The notes under the pieces were generated by a model. That model had not been told where the DNA came from. It was given only the letters and a program-made list of their open reading frames with translations, and ran no database searches. 64,000 nt of DNA, taken from Pedobacter jejuensis. Its GTDB lineage: Bacteria; Bacteroidota; Bacteroidia; Sphingobacteriales; Sphingobacteriaceae. The stretch is taken from NCBI RefSeq assembly GCF_003725795.1, contig NZ_RBEE01000014.1, forward strand, positions 62,001 to 126,000, written 5' to 3'. Position 1 is the first letter of the stretch. Each line of letters begins with the position of its first letter. Shown here piece after piece: positions 50,758-59,273 of this stretch. The translations under genes and the position numbers were made by a program.

Positions 50758-51531
50758 TTACTGCTCCTCGTAGTGATAAGTTAAGCCGCCATCGACGAAA
50801 TAGGTTGAACCGGTTACATAAGCAGCCTCATCTGAAGCCAAAAAGGCAACCACTGCCGCCACTTCTTCCACTTTTCCCATCCGCTTTAAAGGAATATTTT
50901 CGAGAACGCTTTTAAGCTGCTTTTTATTATTCAGCAAATCCTGGTTTATTGGAGTGGATACTGCACCCGGAGCAACATTATTAATTCTGATTCGTAATGG
51001 CGCAAGCTCGGAAGCTAAGTTTCTCGTTAACATTTTAAGTCCGCCTTTACTTACGCAGTAAGCGGCAAAGTTAGGAAAAACGATTTCCTCGTGAACTGAA
51101 CTCATGTTAACAACCACTCCTGCACGTTTTTTTGATTTACAATATTTAGCGAAAGTCTGGGTAGCAAAAAAAACGCCTTTAAGGTTGGTATCCATAACTT
51201 TATCATAATCCTTTTCACTTACACTCAAGAAATCCGATTTTGTTTCTAGTCCTGCATTATTGATGAGTATATCTAGTTTTCCAAAAATTTTTATAGCATC
51301 TTTTATAAGCTTCACAACTTCGGCAACACTGCTAATGTCTGCTTCCAGAAAGCTTACTTTTCTACCCATCGCTTTGATTTGCCTGATGAGTTTTTCGCCA
51401 CGCTCATCAAACTTATGCCCGTTTAGAATAACATCCGCACCATCTTTTGCCAGCCGCAGTGCACAGGCTGCCCCTATTCCTTGGCTGCTACCAGTTATTA
51501 AAGCAACTTTGTTTTTAAATTTTTTCGCCAT
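50758..51531 (-). CDS. short-chain dehydrogenase/reductase
   Basis: 257 aa. Classical SDR: cofactor motif TGSSQGIGAACALRL (residues 14-28), DILINNAGLETKS, catalytic Ser in VVNMSSVHEE and YCVSK (Tyr/Lys), then NNVAPGAVSTPIN and the C-terminal VTGSTYFVDGGLTYHYEEQ. The end resembles glucose 1-dehydrogenase-like SDRs. The substrate is not determined. It converges with the methyltransferase gene. Confidence 0.92.
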   Translation of the reverse strand: MAKKFKNKVALITGSSQGIGAACALRLAKDGADVILNGHKFDERGEKLIRQIKAMGRKVSFLEADISSVAEVVKLIKDAIKIFGKLDILINNAGLETKSDFLSVSEKDYDKVMDTNLKGVFFATQTFAKYCKSKKRAGVVVNMSSVHEEIVFPNFAAYCVSKGGLKMLTRNLASELAPLRIRINNVAPGAVSTPINQDLLNNKKQLKSVLENIPLKRMGKVEEVAAVVAFLASDEAAYVTGSTYFVDGGLTYHYEEQ

Positions 51532-52597
51532 TATTAAACACTTTTTAAGAGGTAATAGTTAAAAACTCAAAAATGTTTTGATAAGTTCTATATAATAATA
51601 TGTTTCCGATATTTAAATGCATGGCTCAAAACAGCATGATTACACTATGATAAATTAAAAAGATTTCTCCGCTACTGTCGAAATATCAGCCGCATCAAAA
51701 AACGTTGCTATTTCCACCATGCTATCCGGCCTAGGAAATGATGGCAGAATAAAGGAGAGCCTATATGTAATTTTATAGTGAAGGGAATATATTAGAAAGG
51801 AAAATGTAATTGAGAAAAGGATTAAATTTGGCGTCTTAAACCTCACCCTGTTAATGGCAGTGGTTTTTCTACTTGTTGCACATCCCTCTCCTTGAAGAGA
51901 GGGAAAGTAGGGGTTGTGCTTTTAACCAAAATCCAAGTAGTTTTGCCTTTAAAAACCATATTTTGAATAATCGCATTACGGCCGCATTAAAACCTTGCTA
52001 TTTCCACCACGCTATCCGGCCTAGGAAATGATGGCAGAATAAGCAGTTGAAACTTGTGCACAAACATTCATTACCCAAATAACCAAAACAGCGGTAAGTC
52101 CGATTCTTCATCGGACTTACCGCTGTTGCCGTTAAAGTTTCGAGTGGCTTATTCAACATCAGTTCCAAGCCTTGATTTTTGTTTTTTCACCATTGTCTAT
52201 TTGCTTTTGGTGTTCAAGCTAGCTCCGCTGGTCTTTTTATCAAGAAAAAGAAAAAAGCCCGTCCGGCCAGAACAAAAAAATACCCAATTAAAAATCTATA
52301 CTACTTTAATAGTAATAAAGATGCTGAAATGAATTCAGCATGAAGAAAACCTACAAGTCCTAAACTTCCACTCCACTAAGCCTTACCACTCCACCTCCGT
52401 TCTACTCTAATCCGGCCTAACAAATTTTTCGGGATGCACTAGCCAAGCCAAAACACCGACTTAAAAAGAAAAATTTTCAGCCGGGAGTTTTGTTTCTTTT
52501 GCGGTCAAAAGAAAAAAGCCCACCCGGCCAGGACAAAAAATACCACATTAAAACGATTTCTCCGCTACGGTCGAAAGGACGGCAGCCTGAAACCTTT
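51532..52597. repeat. non-coding mosaic of interspersed repeats
   Basis: About 1.07 kb without a gene. Components: a 48-bp direct repeat with one mismatch (51705-51752, 51995-52042; first half reads TTGCTATTTCCACCATGC); a GATTTCTCCGCTAC element (51662, 52555); an AAAAAAGCCCGTCCGGCC-type element (52249, 52510); a CCCTCTC/GAGAGGG hairpin (51884-51903); an 18-bp perfect palindrome (52087-52127); and an inverted copy of the GATGCTGAAAT palindrome (52320-52343). It looks like a landing zone for small repeats. ORFs inside it consist of repeat DNA. Confidence 0.7.
52087..52127. repeat. 18-bp perfect inverted repeat
   Basis: AACAGCGGTAAGTCCGAT and its exact complement with loop TCTTC. It is the longest perfect stem seen in the window. 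No T-run follows on either strand. Confidence 0.7.
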
Positions 52598-54010
52598 CTA
52601 ATTCCATCCACCACCCAACGACCTATACAAGCCCACAACCGCATTCAGCTGTTCTGTTTTAATCGTAGTTAATTCCAATTCGCTTTGCAATAAATTTCCT
52701 TGTGCTGTAATCACTTCTAAATAATTCGCCATGCCACTTTTAAATAATAAGCTGGCATTTTTAGACGCTTGTTGTAAGGTTTGCGCTCTTTTTTCAGCAA
52801 TGCTGTATTGCGTTTTCAGCTTTTCAACTTTAGTCAATTCATCCGAAACCTCTCCTACTGCATTAATTACCGATTGGCGAAACTGAATTACCGTTTTCTC
52901 TCTATCGATTTTTGCCAACTCTAAATTAGATTTTAACTGACCACGTTGAAAAATTGGTTGTGTGATACCGCCCGAAACCATACCGAATAAAGATGCGGGC
53001 ATACTGAACCAATTGCTCGCTTTGAATGAATTTACACCGCCACTTGCTGTAATAACCAACGATGGATATAAACTTGCTTTGGCTACGCCAACTCTTGCAT
53101 TGGCTACATTTAAAGCCAATTCCGCTGATTTAATATCCGGTCTGCGACTTAGCAAAGCCGATGGAAAACCAGCATTCAAATCCTGTGGTAAGGTTATTTT
53201 ATCCAAGCGGCTCGAACGATTGATGGCCTGTGGCAGCGTGCCGATTAAAACGCTTAAAGCATTTTCTTGCAAGGTTACATTTTGTTCTAAACGCGGAATT
53301 AACTGTGCAGCATTTAACTGTTGTGCTTCCGCTTGTTGAATTGCCAAAGAAGTAAGCTGTCCGGCATCAAACTGTAAATTGATAATTCTTAAGGTACTAT
53401 CATTCAGTTTTAAGTTCTTTTTTGCGATTTCCAGTTGTGCATCAAGCATCAACAAATTATAATAACCTTGCGCAACGTTGGCAACTAAACGGGTTTGAAC
53501 CGCCTTCCGAGCCTCTTCAGTTTGCAAAAAACTGGCTAAAGCGCCAGCTTTTTGATTGCGAATTTTCCCCCAGATATCAGCCTCCCAAAACACACCCAAA
53601 TTAGCACTGTAATCTTCAATGTGCGTTGAACCCGTAAATTGGTTCAGGCTTAATCCATTTAAACTGTTATCAGATGGGCGACTTGAACTCGCCGCCACCT
53701 GCAATTTCAATTCTGGTAAATAGCCCAATTTTGATTGTTTAAATAATACTTCAGCAGCATCAATATTTTTTAGTGCAATCTGCATATCGTAATTCTTCAG
53801 CAAAGCCGTATCAATTAAATTTTGCACGGTAAGGTCGTTGATAAAGCTTTTTAGAGGCAAATCGCCAACGCTCGAAGAATCTTTTTGCAGTGTATTTCTA
53901 AATAATCCTGGCGCAACATTAGGCAGAGATAAATCTTTAGAAATCGAACATCCGCTCCAGATAATTGCAAGGAGCAGGATGGTAATGATATTAAACCGTT
54001 TCATAAACAA
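52598..54010 (-). CDS. outer-membrane efflux lipoprotein (RND OMF, OprM/TolC family)
   Basis: 470 aa. SPII signal ending IIWSGC, then SISKDLSLPNVAPGLFR. Two OEP repeats follow: LIDTALLKNYDMQIALKNID with AASSSRPSDN, FWEADIWGKIRNQ, and LSRRPDIKSAELALNVANAR, typical of NodT/OprM proteins. It forms the outer-membrane channel for the pump whose genes lie just upstream. Its start overlaps the end of the RND gene by 20 bp. Confidence 0.93.
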   Translation of the reverse strand: MFMKRFNIITILLLAIIWSGCSISKDLSLPNVAPGLFRNTLQKDSSSVGDLPLKSFINDLTVQNLIDTALLKNYDMQIALKNIDAAEVLFKQSKLGYLPELKLQVAASSSRPSDNSLNGLSLNQFTGSTHIEDYSANLGVFWEADIWGKIRNQKAGALASFLQTEEARKAVQTRLVANVAQGYYNLLMLDAQLEIAKKNLKLNDSTLRIINLQFDAGQLTSLAIQQAEAQQLNAAQLIPRLEQNVTLQENALSVLIGTLPQAINRSSRLDKITLPQDLNAGFPSALLSRRPDIKSAELALNVANARVGVAKASLYPSLVITASGGVNSFKASNWFSMPASLFGMVSGGITQPIFQRGQLKSNLELAKIDREKTVIQFRQSVINAVGEVSDELTKVEKLKTQYSIAEKRAQTLQQASKNASLLFKSGMANYLEVITAQGNLLQSELELTTIKTEQLNAVVGLYRSLGGGWN

Positions 54011-57000
54011 CGTGATTTACAGGTTCTTCCTCATGATGAGCAACAACCTTTTGTGATTTTTTTGAAATTTTTTCTTGAATAGATTGGAAGATGATAAAGA
54101 GTACCGGAATGATAAACAAACCTAAAATTACACCTGATATCATACCTCCGGCAGCACCAATACTTATCGAATGATTACCTTGAGCCGATGGACCTGTGGC
54201 GCCCATCATCGGGATTAAACCAACAATGAAAGCAAGCGATGTCATGATAATTGGTCGCAATCTTGATTTTGCCGCTTCTAAAGCTGATGCAACCAATGGT
54301 TGTCCGCCTCTTCGCCTTTGAACCGCAAATTCTACAATCAGAATGGCGTTTTTAGCCAGCAAACCAATGAGCATAATTAAGGCCACCTGAACATAAATAT
54401 TGTTCTCAATTCCCGTTAAACCGATGGCTACAAACACACCAAATATTCCGGCAGGAATGGATAAAATTACCGCTAAAGGCAAAATATAACTTTCATATTG
54501 AGCAGAAAGGAGGAAGTAAATAAATACCAAACACAACATAAATATTACCGTTGATTGCCCTCCCGATGAGATTTCTTCTCGGGTTTGACCAGAAAATTCA
54601 TAGCTATAACCTGCTGGTAATTGCTTCTCTGCAACTTCTTCAATCGCTTTAATGGCATCACCAGAACTAAAACCTGGTTTTGGTATCGCATTGATGGAAA
54701 TGGAATTAAATAAGTTATACCTCGATGCTGTTTCCGAACCATAAATCCGGGTTAGTTTCACTAAAGTATTCATTGGAACCATTTCACCACGGTTACTTTT
54801 TACAAACACACGGTCGATAGATGATGGGTCTGCCCTATCCTGCACATCAGCTTGAACAACCACACGATAATATTTACCAAAACGGTTGAAATCCGATGCC
54901 TGTGCGCTACCAAAATAGGTTTGCATGGTTTGCAAAATATCTTTCACATTCACACCCAATTGGTCGGCTTTTTCATCATTGATATCCAATTGCAATTGCG
55001 GATAATCGGCTTTAAAGCTGGTAAAGGCCACAGCAATTTCCGGGCGTTTCATTAACTCGCCAATAAATTGTTGAGAGATTCCGCTGAATTTATCCAGCTT
55101 ACCGCCTGTTTTATCTTGCAGAACCATATCCAAAGCTTCTACGTTACTAAAACCCGGAACAGTTGGGAAACTGAATACGAAGAAACTTCCACCAGAAATG
55201 GCGCCAAGTTTTCCACGAACCTGGTTCATAATCTCCTCGATGTTTTTCACCTTTCCACGGTCTTCATTAGGTTTAAGCAGCACGAAAACTACAGCCGACG
55301 ATGGACTGGTTGAATTGGTTAACAGATTAAATCCTGATACCGCAGTTACATCTCTCGAGGCATCCAATTTACTCAAAACCTCTTCTGCCTGAGTCATCAC
55401 TTTTTGTGTTCCATCCAAAGAAGTTCCTGATGGAGTGTTTACTGCAATGGCAATAAATCCCTGGTCTTCTGTTGGAATAAAACCCGCTGGTGTGGTTTTA
55501 ACCATGAAAACGGTAACCAAAGTGATTAACGCCAAACCACCTAAACTTAGCCATTTGTTGCGGACTAAAAATTTCAAACCTCCCACATAACGATTGGTTA
55601 GGGAATTAAAACTATGGTTAAATCCGTTGAAGAAACGCTGTTTAAAATTCGGTTTTACAGCAGAATGCTCAGCATGTGCAGAATGGTTATCTTTTAAAAA
55701 TAAGGCAGCCAAAGCAGGACTCAAAGTCAACGCATTTACCGCAGAAATTACAATTGCGATGGCCATGGTAAAGGCAAACTGTCGGTAGAAAACACCTGTA
55801 GAACCTTCCATAAAACCAACAGGTAAAAAAACCGCAGCCATAACCAAAGTAATGGATATAATTGCTCCGGTAATTTCGTGCATCGCCTCGTGGGTTGCGG
55901 CTTTCGGACCTAAACCTTTGTGTTCCATCTTTGCATGCACCGCCTCAACGACGACAATCGCATCATCTACCACAATACCAATGGCCAGGATTAAAGCGAA
56001 TAAAGTCAGTAAGTTTATCGAGAAACCGAACAATTGCATAAAGAAAAACGTACCCAAAATGGCAACCGGAACGGCAATAGCAGGAATTAACGTCGACCTA
56101 AAATCTTGTAGAAAGATAAATACAACGATGAAAACCAAGATAAAAGCCTCTACCAGAGTGTGTTCTACCTGCTCAATCGATTGGTCTAGGGAAACTTTTG
56201 TGCTGTAAAAAATATTCTTCTTTATTCCGGCAGGAAAGGTTTTTTCTGATTTTTCCATCAGTTTATTAATCGCCACCTGGATATCGTTCGAGTTGGAACC
56301 AGCCAACTGAATGATACCAATTACGATTCCTTTTTTACCGTTTAAGCGGGTAATGCTGTTGTAAGAATAAGCACCCAATTCTACTCTCGCAACATCTTTC
56401 AGGTGCAAAATAGAACCATCGGCATTGGCACGTATAGCTATATTTTCATACTCTTCGGGCTTGGTTAGTTTACCTTTGTATTTAATTACATATTCGAAAA
56501 CTTCTTTACTTTTCTCGCCAAATTTACCTGGTGCAGCCTCCAAACTTTTATCCTGAATGGCTTTCATCACCTCGTTCGGGGTAACTTTATAGGTTGTCAT
56601 TTGTGTTGGATTTAACCAAACACGCATCGAATAATCTTTAACACCTCCAAAAATTGCAGCAGAACCTACACCCGGAATACGTTTTATTTCAGGAATGATG
56701 TTGATTTGCGCATAATTAGCCACAAAAGTTTGGTCATATTTGTCCTCGTCTTCTGTGTACAAACCAATCGCCATGATGAAACTGTTTTGCTGTTTCGCGG
56801 TGGTAACACCTTGCTGCACCACTTCTGCAGGCAGCTGACTGGTTGCTTGCGCTACCCGGTTTTGAACATTTACCGCAGCTTGGTCTGCATTGGTACCTAG
56901 TTTAAAGAAAACTGTAATCGCCAAAGAGCCATCATTACTGGCTGTTGAACTCATATAAGTCATGTTTTCTACACCATTTATAGATTCTTCTAGCGATGGT

Positions 57001-57185
57001 GCTACCGAACGTAAAACTGTTTCGGCATTTGCTCCTGGATAAACTGCTGTCACCAAAACCGATGGTGGTGCAATATCAGGAAACTGTTGTAAAGGCAATT
57101 TTGTAAGGCCAAGTACACCCAAAATCACCAATAAAATGGAAATTACGGTTGCCAATACCGGCCTTTGTATAAATATCTTGAACAT
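53991..57185 (-). CDS. RND efflux inner-membrane transporter (HAE1, AcrB/MexB-like)
   Basis: 1064 aa, twelve membrane helices in two halves. HAE1 features: FIQRPVLATVISILLVILGV at the N-terminus, GVENMTYMSSTASNDGSLAI, the proton-relay motif FALILAIGIVVDDAIVVVEA (two Asp in TM4), KNAILIVEFAVQRRRGGQPL in TM10, and RPIIMTSLAFIVGLIPMM. It exports drugs or other hydrophobic compounds by proton antiport. Together with the adaptor and OMF genes it forms a full tripartite pump. The TetR gene upstream is the likely repressor. Confidence 0.96.
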   Translation of the reverse strand: MFKIFIQRPVLATVISILLVILGVLGLTKLPLQQFPDIAPPSVLVTAVYPGANAETVLRSVAPSLEESINGVENMTYMSSTASNDGSLAITVFFKLGTNADQAAVNVQNRVAQATSQLPAEVVQQGVTTAKQQNSFIMAIGLYTEDEDKYDQTFVANYAQINIIPEIKRIPGVGSAAIFGGVKDYSMRVWLNPTQMTTYKVTPNEVMKAIQDKSLEAAPGKFGEKSKEVFEYVIKYKGKLTKPEEYENIAIRANADGSILHLKDVARVELGAYSYNSITRLNGKKGIVIGIIQLAGSNSNDIQVAINKLMEKSEKTFPAGIKKNIFYSTKVSLDQSIEQVEHTLVEAFILVFIVVFIFLQDFRSTLIPAIAVPVAILGTFFFMQLFGFSINLLTLFALILAIGIVVDDAIVVVEAVHAKMEHKGLGPKAATHEAMHEITGAIISITLVMAAVFLPVGFMEGSTGVFYRQFAFTMAIAIVISAVNALTLSPALAALFLKDNHSAHAEHSAVKPNFKQRFFNGFNHSFNSLTNRYVGGLKFLVRNKWLSLGGLALITLVTVFMVKTTPAGFIPTEDQGFIAIAVNTPSGTSLDGTQKVMTQAEEVLSKLDASRDVTAVSGFNLLTNSTSPSSAVVFVLLKPNEDRGKVKNIEEIMNQVRGKLGAISGGSFFVFSFPTVPGFSNVEALDMVLQDKTGGKLDKFSGISQQFIGELMKRPEIAVAFTSFKADYPQLQLDINDEKADQLGVNVKDILQTMQTYFGSAQASDFNRFGKYYRVVVQADVQDRADPSSIDRVFVKSNRGEMVPMNTLVKLTRIYGSETASRYNLFNSISINAIPKPGFSSGDAIKAIEEVAEKQLPAGYSYEFSGQTREEISSGGQSTVIFMLCLVFIYFLLSAQYESYILPLAVILSIPAGIFGVFVAIGLTGIENNIYVQVALIMLIGLLAKNAILIVEFAVQRRRGGQPLVASALEAAKSRLRPIIMTSLAFIVGLIPMMGATGPSAQGNHSISIGAAGGMISGVILGLFIIPVLFIIFQSIQEKISKKSQKVVAHHEEEPVNHVVYETV

Positions 57186-57223
57186 TTTTTTATTATTTAT
57201 TTAATCACTATGCGCTTTAAGCT

Positions 57224-58426
57224 TTAGTCTTTCAGTTTTAATCTTGCTGCCTTATCCGTTCCCTTTTCTGGTTGAATCACTTGTCCTTCCTGCAAGCGGT
57301 CTAAACCGCTCAGCACGATTTGGTCGCCAGATTTAACACCATCTTTTACCAGATAATTGGCACCGCTTTTTCCGATAACCGTAATCGGCATTTTGCTTAC
57401 TTTGTTATCTTTGCTTACCGCGAAAACGAAAACTTTATCCTGCATTTCTACAGTTGCCGCCTGTGGAATCAAAATCGCATCATTATGTTGCAAACCCAAT
57501 CTAACCTTACCTGTATTTCCAGAACGTAATGTTCCACTTGAATTTGAAAAAGTGGCTCTCAGAGTAATAGCGCCAGTATTTTTATCGAACTGACCATCAA
57601 TCATATCGATTTTTCCTTTGATGGGATAAGTAGTATTATCTGATAAAAGCAATTCTACTGACGGCAAATGTTTAATTCTATCCGCCGGAGATTTACCCGG
57701 ATAGTTCACATTAAAGCTGTTGAAATCATTCTCGGCCAGAGCGAAATAAACATGAACCTCATGAATATCAGATAATTGGGTTAGTGCAATCTGGTCGGTT
57801 GGCGAAACCAAACTACCCTGTTTTTTAGGGATACGACCAATATAGCCGCTTACCGTAGCCTTCACATTGGTATAGCCTAAGTTGATTTTAGCTGAAGCGA
57901 CACCTGCCCTTGCTTGCTCTGCATTTGCCTGGGCAATTTTGTAAGCAGTTTTTGCAGTTTTTAACTGAAACTCTGATACCACTTTATTTTGTACCAATGG
58001 TGTTAATTTGTCGACCTCCAATTGGGCATTTAAAATCGCAGCTTCGGCTGCATGCAGACTAGCTTTCGCATTATTTAGGGCCTCACGATAAGGATTTTCA
58101 TTGATTTTAAATAGTGTTTGCCCGGCAGTTACGTAAGCGCCTTCATTAACTAGAACACTTTGTAAATAGCCACTAACCTGAGGACGAACATCAATATCAA
58201 CAGCACCTTGAATGGCGGCCGGGTAATCAATATACGTAGTTTGCGAACTTTCGCTCACCAAACTTACCGGTAAAATGGGTGGCGGTGGTGCAGCAGCCGA
58301 TTGGTCGGGTGCCGATTTACAACTAGCTAAAACAATAGCTAGCGTAGACAAAATTAACATTGACTTAACTTTATTAAATGATTTAACGGTGTTAAGTAAA
58401 ATAAACAGACGATGGATAGCATTCAT
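57224..58426 (-). CDS. RND periplasmic adaptor (membrane fusion protein)
   Basis: 400 aa. An N-terminal lipoprotein-type signal is present (ILSTLAIVLASC); a start at ATG 58363 (MLILSTLAIVLASC) would be shorter and is possible. MFP layout: lipoyl half motif VDIDVRPQVSGYLQSVLVNE and GAYVTAGQTLFKIN, a coiled-coil hairpin (AEAAILNAQLEVDKLTPLV), the second lipoyl half VKATVSGYIGRIPKKQGSLV, and a beta-barrel. It is the first gene of the pump operon, 38 bp before the RND gene. A candidate TetR operator lies just upstream and another inside its 5' coding region. Confidence 0.94.
   Translation of the reverse strand: MNAIHRLFILLNTVKSFNKVKSMLILSTLAIVLASCKSAPDQSAAAPPPPILPVSLVSESSQTTYIDYPAAIQGAVDIDVRPQVSGYLQSVLVNEGAYVTAGQTLFKINENPYREALNNAKASLHAAEAAILNAQLEVDKLTPLVQNKVVSEFQLKTAKTAYKIAQANAEQARAGVASAKINLGYTNVKATVSGYIGRIPKKQGSLVSPTDQIALTQLSDIHEVHVYFALAENDFNSFNVNYPGKSPADRIKHLPSVELLLSDNTTYPIKGKIDMIDGQFDKNTGAITLRATFSNSSGTLRSGNTGKVRLGLQHNDAILIPQAATVEMQDKVFVFAVSKDNKVSKMPITVIGKSGANYLVKDGVKSGDQIVLSGLDRLQEGQVIQPEKGTDKAARLKLKD
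58384..58394. promoter_or_regulatory. TetR operator-like site inside the adaptor gene
   Basis: TAACGGTGTTA matches the TAACnnnGTTA pattern of the two upstream sites. It lies near codon 12 of the annotated adaptor start and would lie upstream of the alternative start at 58363. Confidence 0.4.
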
Positions 58427-58466
58427 ATTATAAAAATTATAGTGGATTTATGGTGAATAAATAATC

Positions 58467-58477
58467 TAACAGTGTTA
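58467..58477. promoter_or_regulatory. TetR operator-like site before the efflux operon
   Basis: TAACAGTGTTA, a perfect palindrome about its centre base, with 15-bp identity to the site at 59121-59135 on its left side (ATAAATAATCTAACA). It lies 40 bp upstream of the adaptor start. Confidence 0.65.
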
Positions 58478-58496
58478 AATTACAGGGTAAAAAAAT

Positions 58497-59102
58497 TTAA
58501 CTATTAATGGAAAGTGTGATGCCTTTTATAGCATCTTTTAAAATTTGTTGGTTTAGTTCATCTGTTGTTCTGCCATTCGGGCGAACCAAGTTAATGGAAA
58601 TTAAGCCGTGAATGATAGACCAGTACGTGTAGTATTTTGTGCAAATATCGTTTTCGGATACAGGTTTCTTTTTAAATAGCGATTCGATTACTTCGCCAAG
58701 CATGTTACTTACATTTTCCGCCTCGGGCATTGCACTTTTCACGGTACAACAAACCATATCCACGCCGTACATCAGTTGGTAAAACTCTTTGTGCGAAAAG
58801 GCGAAATTCCAATACGCAACCCACATGGCTTGCATTTGGTCTTCGGGCAACTCATGACTATCCCTCGCCTCTCTAATATCTTTCCCTAAAATCTGATAAC
58901 CTCTTCTGGTTAGCTCCAGCAAAATACCTTCTTTGTTAGAAAAATATTCGTAAATAATTGGAGCGGTGTATTCAATCTGGTCGGCAATTTTACGCATACT
59001 CAAAGCCTGCCAACCCTCCGTTTGAACAATGTTCAAGGCCGCATCCAGAATACTGGTTCTGGTTTCTTCTTTTAGTCGTAAAATTCTTTCTTTGCTTCCC
59101 AT
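58497..59102 (-). CDS. TetR-family repressor, likely of the efflux operon
   Basis: 201 aa. The N-terminal HTH is typical: TRTSILDAALNIVQTEGWQA then LSMRKIADQIEYTAPIIYEYFSNKEGIL. The C-terminal domain (TetR with WHG-like features) has a pocket of aromatic residues (MWVAYWNFAFSHKEFYQLM) and a CC pair (DMVCCTVKS). It lies upstream of the pump genes on the same strand. Sites TAACnnnGTTA occur before both it and the adaptor gene, so it probably represses itself and the pump. The inducer is unknown. Confidence 0.92.
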   Translation of the reverse strand: MGSKERILRLKEETRTSILDAALNIVQTEGWQALSMRKIADQIEYTAPIIYEYFSNKEGILLELTRRGYQILGKDIREARDSHELPEDQMQAMWVAYWNFAFSHKEFYQLMYGVDMVCCTVKSAMPEAENVSNMLGEVIESLFKKKPVSENDICTKYYTYWSIIHGLISINLVRPNGRTTDELNQQILKDAIKGITLSINS

Positions 59103-59130
59103 GATGTGGAATATAAGGTGATAAATAATC

Positions 59131-59173
59131 TAACACCGTTAAGCAAATGTATAACCAATTATTAAATTGACAA
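59131..59173 (-). promoter_or_regulatory. tetR promoter with overlapping operator
   Basis: On the minus strand: TTG (59173-59171), 19-nt spacer, TACATTTG (59151-59144), a full consensus, followed directly by the operator TAACGGTGTTA (59141-59131). An operator at the transcription start is well placed for repression. Confidence 0.7.
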
Positions 59174-59273
59174 TCATTAAATTGTCAAATATAACTTACA
59201 TGATTTATTTAATCATAGCTTACCTAGTATTTAAGTAAGTTATCAATCCAACAAATGCTTGTCATAGAATGAT

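Noticed and set aside
51655..51846. 63-aa ORF on the minus strand
   Set aside because: Its DNA is made of the interspersed 48-bp repeat and related elements; not a gene.
52054..52332. 92-aa ORF on the plus strand with a hydrophobic segment
   Set aside because: Spans the 18-bp palindrome and two repeat elements; the hydrophobic part is translated repeat DNA.
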